A stretch of 41,844 nucleotides of DNA from Bacilli bacterium (GCA_036381315.1 DASVDB010000050.1:1-41844); one strand, 5' to 3'; positions 19,777 to 28,674 are shown, counted from the stretch's first letter. Notes: generated by a model not told the origin, from the sequence alone. A program made the numbers and translations.

Positions 19777-21348
19777 ATGCCGCAATGGATTAGCGGAGCG
19801 GAAGCTATCGCGAAAATCAGGACGGGAGATCATGTCTGTTTGATTGGCAATATCAATTTGTTGGAGCCGGAAACCATTTTGCATGAATTGGAACAATCCT
19901 ATATAACGTCCGGAACGCCGCGGGATTTAACCGTCAGTTTTCCGGTGTTTATCGGCAGCGAGGAAGGAAAAGGCATCGATCATCTGGCGCATGAAGGGCT
20001 GGTCAAACGCCTGATTGGCGGTTCCTACGCCAGCATGATGCCCAATCGCAAAATGAACGAGCTGATTGTGGCGAATCAGGTGGAAGCCTACAATATTCCG
20101 ATGGGCAGCTTGTACAATTTGTTGCGCGATACCGGCGCGGGCAAACCCGGTTTGGTGACCGGAGTGGGGCTAAATACGTTTGCCGACCCGCGGTATGGCG
20201 GCGGGAAATTGAATGAACGGACACAAGAGGAATTGTGTGAAGTGGTGAAACTGAATGGCGGGGAATGGTTGTTTTACCCCCGGTTGAAGGTGAATGTGGC
20301 GATTATTCGGGCCACTTCCGCGGATGAACTGGGGAATCTTTCCCTGGAAAAAGAGCCGACGTCGCAAGGAATTTTGGCGATCGCCATGGCGGCGCGAAAT
20401 AATGGCGGCATCGTGATTGCGCAGGTGAGGAGGAAGATCGCGCGCGGGTCTATCCACCCGAAAATGGTCACGGTGCCCAGCAAGCTGGTGGACTATCTGG
20501 TGCTGGACGAACGCGACGAAGCCATTGTGCAGAGCCATCCGGGCTCGGTGATGGGAGAATTCCGCCAGCCGATTGAAACAAGAAGGCCGATCCCGCTGGA
20601 TCACCGGAAAGTGATCATGCGTCGGGCGTTGTTCGAATTTCGCCAGGGAGATTTTGTGAATTTGGGTTTCGGGATTCCGGCGGGTTTGCCTGCAGTGGCG
20701 CACGAGGAGAATTTGCTGGATGATATCCGCTTTACGATTGAGCACGGGCCGATTGGCGGGGTGCCGGGTTGGACCGGGGTTTTCGGAGTGTCGATGAATC
20801 CGGACTTGATTTTGGACAGCACGCAGGTATTTGATTTGTACGACGGCGGTCTGTTGGACATGACCTGTCTGGGGATGGGCGAGGTGGACCGTTTCGGGAA
20901 TGTGAACAACCATAAATTCAAACATATTATCGCCGGAACCGGCGGTTTCAACGATATTATCTACGCGACGCCCAAAATTGTGTTAGCCGGGACGTTTACA
21001 GTCGGAGGGCTGAAGACGGAAATCCGGGACGGCAAGCTTATCATTGTGCAAGAAGGCAAGTTCAGGAAGTTCAATCGGGAAATCGAGGGGATTACGCTGA
21101 ACGCCAAAGAAGCGCTTGGCAAGAAACAACGCGTCATGTATGTGACGGAGCGCGCGGTGTTCGAGTTGAGCGAAGACGGACTTGTCTTGACGGAAGCCGC
21201 GCCCGGTATCGATGTGGAAAGTCAGATACTGGGCTTGCTTGATTTTCCGGTGGCGGTATCGCCTGAGTTGCGCACCATGAATCCGCGCATTTTCCGCCCC
21301 GAGCCGATGCGCGTCAGGTTGACCCGAACGGGTTGCGAATGCGTGTAA
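19777..21348 (+). CDS. Family I acyl-CoA:acetate/3-oxoacid CoA-transferase (YdiF/Pct-like)
   Basis: This is a fused alpha-beta CoA-transferase of 523 residues that moves CoA between carboxylic acids through a glutamyl-CoA intermediate. The N-terminal half starts ISGAEAIAKIRTGDHVCLIG; the C-terminal half has NLGFGIPAGLPAVA and the likely catalytic Glu322 in TIEHGPIGG, then FDLYDGGLLDMTCLGMGEVDRFGNVNNHKF. Relatives include propionate CoA-transferase and YdiF, with short-chain acids as substrates; the exact acid cannot be read from sequence. GTGGAGAAG precedes ATG 19777, 45 bases after the permease. Such an enzyme in a sugar-importer operon is unusual. Confidence 0.88.
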   Translation: MPQWISGAEAIAKIRTGDHVCLIGNINLLEPETILHELEQSYITSGTPRDLTVSFPVFIGSEEGKGIDHLAHEGLVKRLIGGSYASMMPNRKMNELIVANQVEAYNIPMGSLYNLLRDTGAGKPGLVTGVGLNTFADPRYGGGKLNERTQEELCEVVKLNGGEWLFYPRLKVNVAIIRATSADELGNLSLEKEPTSQGILAIAMAARNNGGIVIAQVRRKIARGSIHPKMVTVPSKLVDYLVLDERDEAIVQSHPGSVMGEFRQPIETRRPIPLDHRKVIMRRALFEFRQGDFVNLGFGIPAGLPAVAHEENLLDDIRFTIEHGPIGGVPGWTGVFGVSMNPDLILDSTQVFDLYDGGLLDMTCLGMGEVDRFGNVNNHKFKHIIAGTGGFNDIIYATPKIVLAGTFTVGGLKTEIRDGKLIIVQEGKFRKFNREIEGITLNAKEALGKKQRVMYVTERAVFELSEDGLVLTEAAPGIDVESQILGLLDFPVAVSPELRTMNPRIFRPEPMRVRLTRTGCECV

Positions 21349-21493
21349 CCGATACAGTAAGCGTGTAGTCGAGGCGTAAAGTGATCATTTTAGCCGGTGC
21401 GGGCGACGTTGCGGTTCTGTGCGGGGGGGTCCCTCGAGGAGGCGCAACGCACCGCCTGAGACGAAAAACGACAGGAGAAGGAGAGAACCGAAC

Positions 21494-22294
21494 ATGGGAG
21501 CGGCAACACCACTCGTCACATATGAGAGATACGGCAATGGAGTAGTCGTTTTGACATTGAACAATCCGCCGCTAAATTTAATTACGCTGGATATGACGGC
21601 GCAAATGATCGCGATGATGGATCGTCTGGAAGATGATCCGGAAGCCAGGGCGGTCGTGATTCGGGGCAGCGGCAGCAAAGCGTTTTGCGCCGGGGCGGAC
21701 ATCAAGGAATTTACCGCGGTACGCGATCAGGTCGTGGAAAAAAAGCTGGCGAAGGAAAATGAGGCATGGAGCCGCATTGAGCGGCTGTCCAAACCGGTAA
21801 TCGCCGCCATGGAAGGTGTCGTGCTGGGCGGCGGCTGCGAAATTGCCCTGGCCTGCGATTTGCGCGTGATGTCCGCAACGGGCCGCATCGGGCTGCCGGA
21901 GATTAATCTGGGGGTATTCCCCGGCAGCGGCGGGCTGTTTCGCCTATCGGAGCTAATCGGACCTTCCCGCGCCAAAGAGCTGCTGTATTTGGGCGAGCCG
22001 ATCGACGCGCAGGAAGCGCTGAAGATCGGATTGATCAACCGGATCGCGCCGGAAGGGGAAACGCTGCAGGCAGCCGTTGCCCTTGCCGAAAAGATTGCGG
22101 CAAAATCGGCTACGGCAATCGCCATGATCAAATCCGGCGTCAAAAAATCGCTCGGAATGTCCCGCGCGGACGCGGTCGCGCTTTCGCTCGAATTAAGCGA
22201 TGCCGTCTTCCGGACGGACGATTGCGCGGAAGGAATCAGCGCCTTTTTCGAAAAAAGAACGCCCATATTCAACAAGTCGAAAGGAAGAGGGTAA
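21494..22294 (+). CDS. Enoyl-CoA hydratase/isomerase (crotonase family)
   Basis: A 266-residue crotonase fold protein. The oxyanion-hole segments KAFCAGADIKEF and EGVVLGGGCEIALACD are present. Glu116 (GGGCE) and Glu136 (GLPEINLG) are 20 residues apart, matching the two catalytic glutamates of mammalian crotonase (144 and 164), so true hydratase activity is plausible. The likely partner is the CoA-transferase before it: activation of an acid to its CoA ester and then hydration or dehydration. ATG 21494 follows an AGGAGAAGGAGAG ribosome site; upstream in-frame starts have none. Its stop overlaps the next start (TAATG). Confidence 0.9.
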   Translation: MGAATPLVTYERYGNGVVVLTLNNPPLNLITLDMTAQMIAMMDRLEDDPEARAVVIRGSGSKAFCAGADIKEFTAVRDQVVEKKLAKENEAWSRIERLSKPVIAAMEGVVLGGGCEIALACDLRVMSATGRIGLPEINLGVFPGSGGLFRLSELIGPSRAKELLYLGEPIDAQEALKIGLINRIAPEGETLQAAVALAEKIAAKSATAIAMIKSGVKKSLGMSRADAVALSLELSDAVFRTDDCAEGISAFFEKRTPIFNKSKGRG

Positions 22295-23415
22295 TGGAAG
22301 TTACTGCAGCGTTGCAACAAGCGTTGGCGAAAGTGCGATGGATGTCCGACCATTTGACGCAGTTTCCCCACATTACCAAAAACGGCGAATGGCTGACCAA
22401 CGAGAACGGGCATTGGACAGGCGGATTTTGGATCGGGCTGATGTGGATTTCCTCATTTTATGGCGAACAACCGGAGGTCGTGCGGGACCGCGCGTTAACT
22501 TGGGCAAAACGGTTGCAGCAGCGGACAAGCGATAATAAAACCCATGATATGGGTTTTTTATTCGGTCCCAGTTGTGTAATGGGCTACAGGCTGATCGGAG
22601 ATATTAAATTAAAAGAAATGGCCTTGAGCGGCGCCCGCAACATGACGGATTTATATGAACCAAAGGTCGGTTTGATTTTGGCCTGGGATGAACCGGGATA
22701 TGAAGGCAATGCGATTGTCGATACGATCATGAATGTGCCGCTGCTGGTCTGGGCTGCCGAGCAGTTGCATAATGATGAATACAGGCGGATAGCCTGTCGG
22801 GTGGCCGACAGGATTATGCAGGAGCATGTTCGCCAGGACGCTTCCATTTACCATATGGTGAAATGGGATACGACCTCGTTTGCCGTTGTCGAGCGCACGA
22901 CGCATCAAGGGTTTGCGGCGGATACATGCTGGTCGCGCGGACAGGCATGGGCCTTGTACGGCTTTGCCAACCTGTACCGCTACACGAATGAACGGCGTTA
23001 TTTGGATACATCCGTTCGTTTGGCCGAATATTTCTGGGAGCATCTTGATACCGACACCCGTCTTCCGCGATGGGATTTCGTATTTCAGGATCAACCGGAT
23101 CAGCCGATTGACGCCTCCGCCGCCTCCATTGCCGCATCCGGCATGCTGTTGCTTGGCGAACAGCTGGCAAAAGCGGGCAAACAAACGGAAGCCGAAATCT
23201 GGATGATGCGCGGCGAAGAGATCGTCCGGTCATTGGCCGACCGGTGTTTGTACGCGGCGATGGAGCAATACGGGATTATTGAAAAGGCTACTGTGGACAA
23301 ACCCAGAAATTCCGGCGTGCAGGAAAGCACCATGTACGGGGATTATTATTTTGTCGAGGCGCTGTTCCGCATTGTGAACCGCGGGAACCCGGATTTGTTG
23401 GGCCATTTATATTAA
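22294..23415 (+). CDS. GH88 unsaturated glucuronyl hydrolase
   Basis: A cytoplasmic (alpha/alpha)6-barrel enzyme that removes the 4,5-unsaturated uronic acid left on oligosaccharides by polysaccharide lyases, by hydrating the vinyl ether bond. Two aspartates match the catalytic pair of Bacillus sp. GL1 UGL (Asp88 and Asp149): Asp85 in THDMGF and Asp143 in IVDTIMNVPLL. Further family segments are GHWTGGFWIGLMW, SIYHMVKWD, THQGFAADTCWSRGQAWALYGFA and the C-terminal YGDYYFVEALFRI. No signal peptide is seen, which fits an intracellular step after ABC import. ATG 22294 overlaps the hydratase stop; length is 373 residues. GH105 is less likely given the WSRGQAW and GDYYF segments. Confidence 0.9.
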   Translation: MEVTAALQQALAKVRWMSDHLTQFPHITKNGEWLTNENGHWTGGFWIGLMWISSFYGEQPEVVRDRALTWAKRLQQRTSDNKTHDMGFLFGPSCVMGYRLIGDIKLKEMALSGARNMTDLYEPKVGLILAWDEPGYEGNAIVDTIMNVPLLVWAAEQLHNDEYRRIACRVADRIMQEHVRQDASIYHMVKWDTTSFAVVERTTHQGFAADTCWSRGQAWALYGFANLYRYTNERRYLDTSVRLAEYFWEHLDTDTRLPRWDFVFQDQPDQPIDASAASIAASGMLLLGEQLAKAGKQTEAEIWMMRGEEIVRSLADRCLYAAMEQYGIIEKATVDKPRNSGVQESTMYGDYYFVEALFRIVNRGNPDLLGHLY

Positions 23416-23462
23416 TTTTTTCGAATCTGCCTAAGATCGGCAACCCGGAGAATATCGGAATT

Positions 23463-23502
23463 GCGGCGGTGTTTCCCGTTCACCCGCCGCATATTTATTT
23501 TC
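23463..23502 (+). terminator. Probable terminator of the GH88 operon
   Basis: GCGGCGG (23463-23469) pairs with CCGCCGC (23484-23490), extended by TG/CA past a bulged C, and is followed by a T-rich but interrupted tail (ATATTTATTTTC). Confidence 0.6.
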
Positions 23503-23547
23503 CGGGCACATTGCAAATAAAAGCGGACATAGAATGATGTTTGCCAG

Positions 23548-23599
23548 TTGCATATTTGTTATAATCAAAATATAATCTATTTGTAAAGGTAATTACAAA
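23548..23599 (+). promoter_or_regulatory. Promoter with inverted repeat before acetyltransferase gene
   Basis: TTGCAT (23548-23553) and TATAAT (23571-23576) are 17 bases apart. Just after, TTTGTAA (23580-23586) and TTACAAA (23593-23599) form a 7-base inverted repeat across the expected start of transcription, a likely operator. The half-site TTGTAA recurs at the promoter of the second ABC operon. Confidence 0.6.
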
Positions 23600-23668
23600 T
23601 TTAATTTGTCACTTCATTTAAGATGTTGGCATTTTTTTCGTTTAGAGAGCTTTTTAAGGGGGAGTTTA

Positions 23669-24868
23669 ATGGATTCGATAGAGATTCGCCCCGCGATTCA
23701 TCGTGATGAATTGGAGTGTGCCTTTGACATCTGGGGAACTGTTTTTCCGGAAGAAAGATCGTTTTTTCAAAAGCGGTTGGATTTTGATCCCGATTATACT
23801 CTTGACACGACCTGGCTGGCATTAATAAACGGCCAAATTGTATCGGCTGTTCAAATATTTCCGTATCGGATGTATTGGGGATCCGTTTTTTTGAAGGTGG
23901 GCGGAATCGGTAACGTGGCGACCTTGCCGGAATATCGGGGGTTAGGTCTGGCTAAGCGGATCTTGCGCATGCAATGCGAATACATGAGAAAAAATGAATT
24001 CGACCTCTCTTTGTTGCTGACCGGGATCAATTCTTTTTATTCGCGAATTGGCTGGCAAACCATTCCCAGGCAGGAATGGACGGTAGACGCTGCGGTCATT
24101 CGGAAATCGGCCCATTCCACATTGCATCTGATCAGAACATTTGACGAGAAAGATCTGGGCCAGGTTAGTCAGATTTATGACGAAATCAATTCCCGCTGGA
24201 TCGCTCCGATGAAACGATCCAAAGCGTATTGGATTGGGCAGATGAAATGGGAAACCGCGAATCCGGGCCATTTTTTGGTGATGGAAGAGCAAGGACGAAT
24301 TTTGGCTTATATGCGGTATGTGCTTAACGGCAACGAGTTGCGAATTCGGGATTGTTGTTACAGGGAGGAAAATGAACAGGAAGCATTGAACCTGCTTAGT
24401 TTTATATTGGCGAAGGAACAGCAGGTGGAGTCGGTGCGGGCAGAATTACCTTCCGATCACGTTATGGCTGTTTTTTTTCGTAAAATCGGCGGCCAACCGA
24501 AAACCGACAATGGATACATGTGGAGAATGTTTGATTTAAACGAAACTTTGCGTAAATTGGCTCCCGAATTGTCCAAAAGGATTTGCAAAAGCAGGCTGTC
24601 ATCCGAAGCGGACCTTTCCGTCGCACTGCTGCTTGGCGTAGGAAATCAGCTTTCTTTGCTCAAGATTTCACATGAAGCCGTTGAGGTGCAGCCCGTTCGG
24701 GAGCCTATTGCTTATAACTTGGCCATCGATTTAACAGAGGAAGAGTGGTTGCGCATCCTTCTGACAGGTTGTGGCGCATTTGGTAAGCCCACTCGAGCCG
24801 GTTACGAATATATTCGCGTATTGTTTCCGGATTGCCCCCATGTCTTTTGGCATGCGGACCATTTTTAG
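23669..24868 (+). CDS. Eis-like GNAT N-acetyltransferase
   Basis: A 399-residue acetyltransferase of the Eis/Rv2416c type: an N-terminal GNAT domain with the acetyl-CoA motif NVATLPEYRGLGLAKRIL (about 90-107), a second GNAT-like half (about 155-290) and a C-terminal sterol-carrier-like domain. The last part ends in HVFWHADHF, and Eis proteins use a free C-terminal carboxylate in catalysis. Substrates of this group are amines such as aminoglycosides, or lysines; here the substrate is unknown. AAGGGGGA supports ATG 23669; the longer in-frame TTG start at 23606 is unsupported. It heads a probable operon with the MFS gene. Confidence 0.8.
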   Translation: MDSIEIRPAIHRDELECAFDIWGTVFPEERSFFQKRLDFDPDYTLDTTWLALINGQIVSAVQIFPYRMYWGSVFLKVGGIGNVATLPEYRGLGLAKRILRMQCEYMRKNEFDLSLLLTGINSFYSRIGWQTIPRQEWTVDAAVIRKSAHSTLHLIRTFDEKDLGQVSQIYDEINSRWIAPMKRSKAYWIGQMKWETANPGHFLVMEEQGRILAYMRYVLNGNELRIRDCCYREENEQEALNLLSFILAKEQQVESVRAELPSDHVMAVFFRKIGGQPKTDNGYMWRMFDLNETLRKLAPELSKRICKSRLSSEADLSVALLLGVGNQLSLLKISHEAVEVQPVREPIAYNLAIDLTEEEWLRILLTGCGAFGKPTRAGYEYIRVLFPDCPHVFWHADHF

Positions 24869-24948
24869 CGGGGAAACTTCACGTGGCTAACGTCCATTCG
24901 GCAAAAAGATTGCCCCACAATACCTGAAATGAAAGGAAATTAATCCGG

Positions 24949-26106
24949 GTGAAAATATTTTGTCTTTATTATTTCTTTTATTATTTGGCGTTGGCATCGT
25001 ATTACCCCTATATAAGTCTTATATTAGACGAAAAAGGCATCCGTCTCGCGCAAATCGGAGTCATCCTTTCCGTATGGGCGTTTGTCAGCGTCTTTTCGCA
25101 ACCGATTATGGGGTTGATCAGCGATCGTCTGCGGGATCGGCGTATGGTGTTGATTATCGCTACATTTATTTCACCCATCGTGGCATACGGATTTTATTTT
25201 TCGGGTCGATTTACGGATTTACTCGTCGTAGCAGTGTTGTTTTCCTGGTTCCAATCTTCCACCAGCCCGCTAAGCGATGCGCTGACGATTGAGACTTGTT
25301 CCCAAAAAGGCGTAACATTCGGAAGAATTCGCCTTTGGGGGGCTCTCAGCTATGCAATTTGCACTCTTGTAAGCGGCTTGGTTTATAAGAAAATCGGTTA
25401 CAATCGAAGTTTTTTTGTTTACTTCGCGTTAAGTTTTATTGTGTTTTTTATCCTTTGGTTTATACCGAAGCAATCTTCATCCCGCATGCGCACTACTTTT
25501 TTCAATCAGAGCAAAATTGTATTTTTTCATAAAAAGTTTTTGATGTTCAGCTTCGCCTGTTTTTTGATCATGATGTCCGCATCCATCAATTCTTCCTACC
25601 TGCCTATTCATTTTTCCGAAATGGGCTTTGATAAAGGTTGGATCGGCGCGGCTTTTTCCGTGGCGGCATTTATTGAAGTTCCGATGTTCTGGCTTTCGGA
25701 TCGGCTTAATAGGCGTTTCGGAGGATCTATTATGCTTCGCGCCGCAGCGATTCTTTATGCTGTCAAATATCTTGTCTTTTTCTTGTGCCACAACGTTTAT
25801 CTCATAATAGCCGCTCAGTTGCTGGACGGAGTTTCCTTTGCCTTCTATGCCAGCAATTCGGTGGAGATGGTTGATGATTTTTCAGGATCGGATAACAAAG
25901 CGTCGTTTCAAACAATCTTTGCCTCATTAACCTACGGATTGGGTGGAATTATAGGAGCGGCAATCGGCGGGATTATCATTGACTTGTCAAGCACTACGCA
26001 TCTTTATTTTGTCCTGGTCCTGTTTTGTTTTTCAGGATTCGTCCTCCTGTCAATGAAACGATTGACATCCGATTCGCTCCCAAAAAAAGAATCATTTAAC
26101 GGATAA
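24949..26106 (+). CDS. MFS transporter, sugar/nucleoside-type (MFS_1_like)
   Basis: A 12-helix major facilitator of 385 residues. The first helix begins at once (KIFCLYYFFYYLALASYYPY). The loop between helices 2 and 3 is GLISDRLRDRRMVL, close to the MFS G-x-x-x-D-R/K-x-G-R-R signature, and a second copy is WLSDRLNRRFGGS. The architecture resembles the 3-phenylpropionate permease / LacY-like group. Substrate is unknown; uptake or efflux of a sugar is possible from context. GTG 24949 is a weakly supported start (AAAGGAAA 12 bases earlier). Its 3' end overlaps the convergent GntR gene by 11 bases. Confidence 0.82.
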   Translation: MKIFCLYYFFYYLALASYYPYISLILDEKGIRLAQIGVILSVWAFVSVFSQPIMGLISDRLRDRRMVLIIATFISPIVAYGFYFSGRFTDLLVVAVLFSWFQSSTSPLSDALTIETCSQKGVTFGRIRLWGALSYAICTLVSGLVYKKIGYNRSFFVYFALSFIVFFILWFIPKQSSSRMRTTFFNQSKIVFFHKKFLMFSFACFLIMMSASINSSYLPIHFSEMGFDKGWIGAAFSVAAFIEVPMFWLSDRLNRRFGGSIMLRAAAILYAVKYLVFFLCHNVYLIIAAQLLDGVSFAFYASNSVEMVDDFSGSDNKASFQTIFASLTYGLGGIIGAAIGGIIIDLSSTTHLYFVLVLFCFSGFVLLSMKRLTSDSLPKKESFNG

Positions 26107-26851
26107 AATCGTTTGATGTTGAAGAGCGGGGCACATTTAATTTTCTTTCCAGAATGAAACTCGAGCGATCCCCACGGTAAACTTCGCGCGAATATTCCAA
26201 CGGTTCGTCATTGACATTGTATGTTGTAGACTTCAAAAGCATTGCCAACGATCCCACAGGGATGCCAAGGACTTCGCTCGTTAATTGGTCGATCAGAACC
26301 GGTTCGATTTGTTCTACACATTTCTCCAGTTTATGATTGAATTTATTCTCAAACATCCAGTACAAAGAGCCCTCACAATCCTCCTTTGTTAATCCCGGCG
26401 CCATTTTCCAAGAAATATAGGTTTGGGAATATTGGAATGGCAAATTCTCCACGTAACGAGAGCGGATAATGTGGAAAACAGGGTCTTTTTCGGCAATACG
26501 AAGATGTTTGGCAATATTCGCACTGGCCGGTATAACGGAAAATTCTATAATTTTCGTTTCATTAGCCAGGCCAAGGCTATTCATAAAATCAATAAAACTG
26601 ATATAGCTTGTAAGCCGGTGCTGGATTTTTGATTTGGAGACAAAAGTCCCCCTTCCTTGCACTTGATTTACATGCCCTTCCAATTTCAATTGATTCAATG
26701 CCAGTCGAACCGTCGTTCGGCTAACGTTGAACATTTTACAAAGTTCAAATTCCGTCGGAAGTTGATCGCCAGGCTGATATTTTCCCGTTTCGATCATTTC
26801 AAGAATTTTGTCTTTTACACTTCCGTAAAGCGGTTGCCCCATCTTGCTCAT
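26096..26851 (-). CDS. GntR-family (HutC/UTRA) regulator of the second sugar cluster
   Basis: The winged helix (about 5-70) shows QPLYGSVKDKILEMIETGKYQPGDQLPTEFELCKMFNVSRTTVRLALNQL written across GQPLYGSVKDKILEM and FNVSRTTVRLALNQL, then VQGRGTFVSKSKI. The UTRA domain follows, ending DEPLEYSREVYRGDRSSFILER. It probably represses the divergent ABC/GH4 operon and perhaps the facing acetyltransferase/MFS pair. On the minus strand GGAGGAAA lies eight bases before ATG at 26851, giving 251 residues; the ATG at 26875 is upstream of that ribosome site and is not used. The gene ends inside the MFS 3' end. Confidence 0.92.
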   Translation of the reverse strand: MSKMGQPLYGSVKDKILEMIETGKYQPGDQLPTEFELCKMFNVSRTTVRLALNQLKLEGHVNQVQGRGTFVSKSKIQHRLTSYISFIDFMNSLGLANETKIIEFSVIPASANIAKHLRIAEKDPVFHIIRSRYVENLPFQYSQTYISWKMAPGLTKEDCEGSLYWMFENKFNHKLEKCVEQIEPVLIDQLTSEVLGIPVGSLAMLLKSTTYNVNDEPLEYSREVYRGDRSSFILERKLNVPRSSTSNDFIR

Positions 26852-26892
26852 GAGCTGATTTCCTCCATGATTCATATCCGAGTTAGTGTTGC

Positions 26893-26938
26893 CTTAAGAA
26901 ATTTTCTTAATCATATCGCAAATCCCGCAAAATGAAAA
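26893..26938 (-). promoter_or_regulatory. Promoter and palindrome of the second GntR gene
   Basis: On the minus strand TTTTCA (26938-26933) and TATGAT (26915-26910) are 17 bases apart. Immediately after lies a perfect inverted repeat, TTAAGAA-3-TTCTTAA (26893-26909), at the expected start of transcription. It could be an autoregulatory site, though it differs from the TTGTAA-type repeats nearby. Confidence 0.5.
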
Positions 26939-27162
26939 GAATTTGTCATTATCAATATGAAAATTGGCGAACATCTGAATCCTATCGCGATCATTTTTAG
27001 TGACAAATATGAATGTGCAAACGATGCATATTCGAATAAATGATTGTTTGCGATTCAATCCGGAGAACGGCCCAAGCTTTAATAAAACACACGATCACAA
27101 TGCGTATGGCAGACACAAAACCAAGTTTCAAAACGAAGCGCGCAAAAAAATTTGTATTTTCG

Positions 27163-27210
27163 TTGACAATTCGTAATAACAAATATTATAATTAATTTGT
27201 AATGTTACAA
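27163..27210 (+). promoter_or_regulatory. Promoter and operator of the second ABC operon
   Basis: Perfect TTGACA (27163-27168) and TATAAT (27187-27192) are 18 bases apart. Directly after lies TTGTAATGTTACAA (27197-27210), a perfect 6-2-6 inverted repeat of the kind bound by HutC-type GntR proteins. The consensus promoter with an operator over +1 implies tight repression. Confidence 0.75.
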
Positions 27211-27245
27211 TCATTCATTATTTTCATTAAGGGGGGTTTTTCCTT

Positions 27246-28631
27246 ATGCTCGTGAGGGGTTTGAGGGGACTTTTTGTCAGTGTTTTGATTGTTTTGCTCA
27301 TTGCCGGTTGCAGCGCGGTTCCAAAGTCGCAACAAAATGAAAACGCTTCACAAAGTGTGGATGTAGGCGCCAATAACAATGAAAGCGGTAATAATTCCGA
27401 TGCCTCTGCGGAAAATATATTGAGTTGGGACAAAACGGACGATCCGTCGTTGAAGGGGCAGGAAATCACTGTACTGCTTGTGGACACGGATGGAACATTG
27501 GAGCCGATCGTAAAACAATTCACAGACGAAACTGGCATAAAGGTTAAAATGCTTGCGGTGGATTACAATTCGCTTTATAACAAAATTACAACCGCCGCAT
27601 TATCAAATTCCTCGGACATTGACGTCATCGAGATGGATACAATTTGGGCAGGGCAGTTCCTTAAAGGAAATCTTGTTGTCGATCTGACGGATATTGTGCC
27701 GCAGAATGTTAAGGACACCTTTACACAATCATCCTTAAGCTCAGTGGAATATAATGGCCACTTGGCGGCAATACCATATTACTCAAGCACCAAACATTTT
27801 TATTGGAACATGGATTTGTTGAAAAAAGCCGGGTATGATGCACCGCCGAAAACTTGGAGTGAATTTCGGGAAATGTCCAAAAAGTTGACGAAGAACGGCG
27901 TTTATGCATCGGGATGGTCTTGGAAGCAAGCGGAAAGTTTGAATTGCGATTATGTCGCGATGGTTTACGCTTTCGGCGGCGACTTTTTCGGGCAAGACGG
28001 AAAAATCAAAGCCAACTCCCCGGAAGCCGTCAAGGCGTTGCAGTTTATGGTCGATATTTTGAATACGGACAAAACCGTAAACCCTGCCAGTTTGCAGTGG
28101 GCTGAAGATGATGTCACCAAAGCGTTTGAGGCCGGAAAGATTGCCATGATGTCCAATTGGGAAGGGCAATATCCGGAATTGAACGATCCGTCGAAATCGA
28201 AAGTTGTAAATCAAACGGATGTAGGTTTGCTCCCGGGTGAAGGCAATGTGAAATCCGCTTCTGTCACCGGTTCTGAAGGTGTGGCTATTATGCAAGCAAG
28301 CCAGAAAAAGCAGGCTGCGCTGGCCTTTGTGAAATGGATAGGGGAAAAGCATTTCCAATTGGAAAACTTCGCCGAACGGGGCACATATCCTGCGCTTAAA
28401 TCCTTATACTCAGATCCGGCTATGAAGGAAGCGGATTCGACAAATACGATCGATAAAATCCAGGAACAATTTTCGTTTGGGGTAAATCGACCGAACGCGC
28501 CAGGTTATGTGGAATGGGCAGACATTCTTTCGGCCCAGGTATTCTCCGCTCTTACAGGCCATGTTACGCCCCAGGAAGCACTGGATAATGCGCAACAGAA
28601 AATTGAAGCTGCCATCGCGGCAAAACAATAA
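27246..28631 (+). CDS. ABC sugar importer, lipoprotein substrate-binding subunit (second system)
   Basis: This is a family 1 extracellular solute-binding lipoprotein of 461 residues. The signal ends in lipobox LIAGC (Cys22), followed by an unusually long Asn/Ser/Gln-rich linker to about residue 60. Mature features are GQEITVLLVDTDGTLEPIVKQFTDETGIKV, DIDVIEMDTIWAGQFLKGNLVVDLT, AIPYYSSTKHFYWNMDLLKKAGYDAPPKTWSEF (read in parts) and GWSWKQAESLNCDYVAMVYAFGG. It captures a sugar for the two permeases downstream; the GH4 enzyme suggests a beta-glucoside. GGGGGG nine bases upstream fixes ATG 27246. A cre-like site lies in the linker-coding part. Confidence 0.93.
   Translation: MLVRGLRGLFVSVLIVLLIAGCSAVPKSQQNENASQSVDVGANNNESGNNSDASAENILSWDKTDDPSLKGQEITVLLVDTDGTLEPIVKQFTDETGIKVKMLAVDYNSLYNKITTAALSNSSDIDVIEMDTIWAGQFLKGNLVVDLTDIVPQNVKDTFTQSSLSSVEYNGHLAAIPYYSSTKHFYWNMDLLKKAGYDAPPKTWSEFREMSKKLTKNGVYASGWSWKQAESLNCDYVAMVYAFGGDFFGQDGKIKANSPEAVKALQFMVDILNTDKTVNPASLQWAEDDVTKAFEAGKIAMMSNWEGQYPELNDPSKSKVVNQTDVGLLPGEGNVKSASVTGSEGVAIMQASQKKQAALAFVKWIGEKHFQLENFAERGTYPALKSLYSDPAMKEADSTNTIDKIQEQFSFGVNRPNAPGYVEWADILSAQVFSALTGHVTPQEALDNAQQKIEAAIAAKQ
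27338..27351 (+). promoter_or_regulatory. CcpA cre-like site inside binding-protein gene
   Basis: TGAAAACGCTTCAC matches 12 of 14 positions of TGWAARCGYTWNCW, about 140 bases after the predicted transcription start. Intragenic cre sites act as roadblocks in Bacilli. Confidence 0.45.
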
Positions 28632-28674
28632 CATTTCGGCTGAATTTGGTCCGTTTATGTTATGGTTCGGGAAT

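Larger units (their letters stand above)
26852..27245. other. Divergent control region between GntR gene and second ABC operon
   Basis: No gene is seen in these 394 bases. It holds the GntR promoter and palindrome at the left, an A+T-rich middle of unknown role, and the ABC operon promoter at the right. Confidence 0.7.

Noticed and set aside
22294-23415. GH105 unsaturated rhamnogalacturonyl hydrolase, linking this operon to rhamnose
   Set aside because: The HDMGF, DTIMN, WSRGQAW and GDYYF segments fit GH88 better, so a direct link from this enzyme to the rhamnose operon is not supported.
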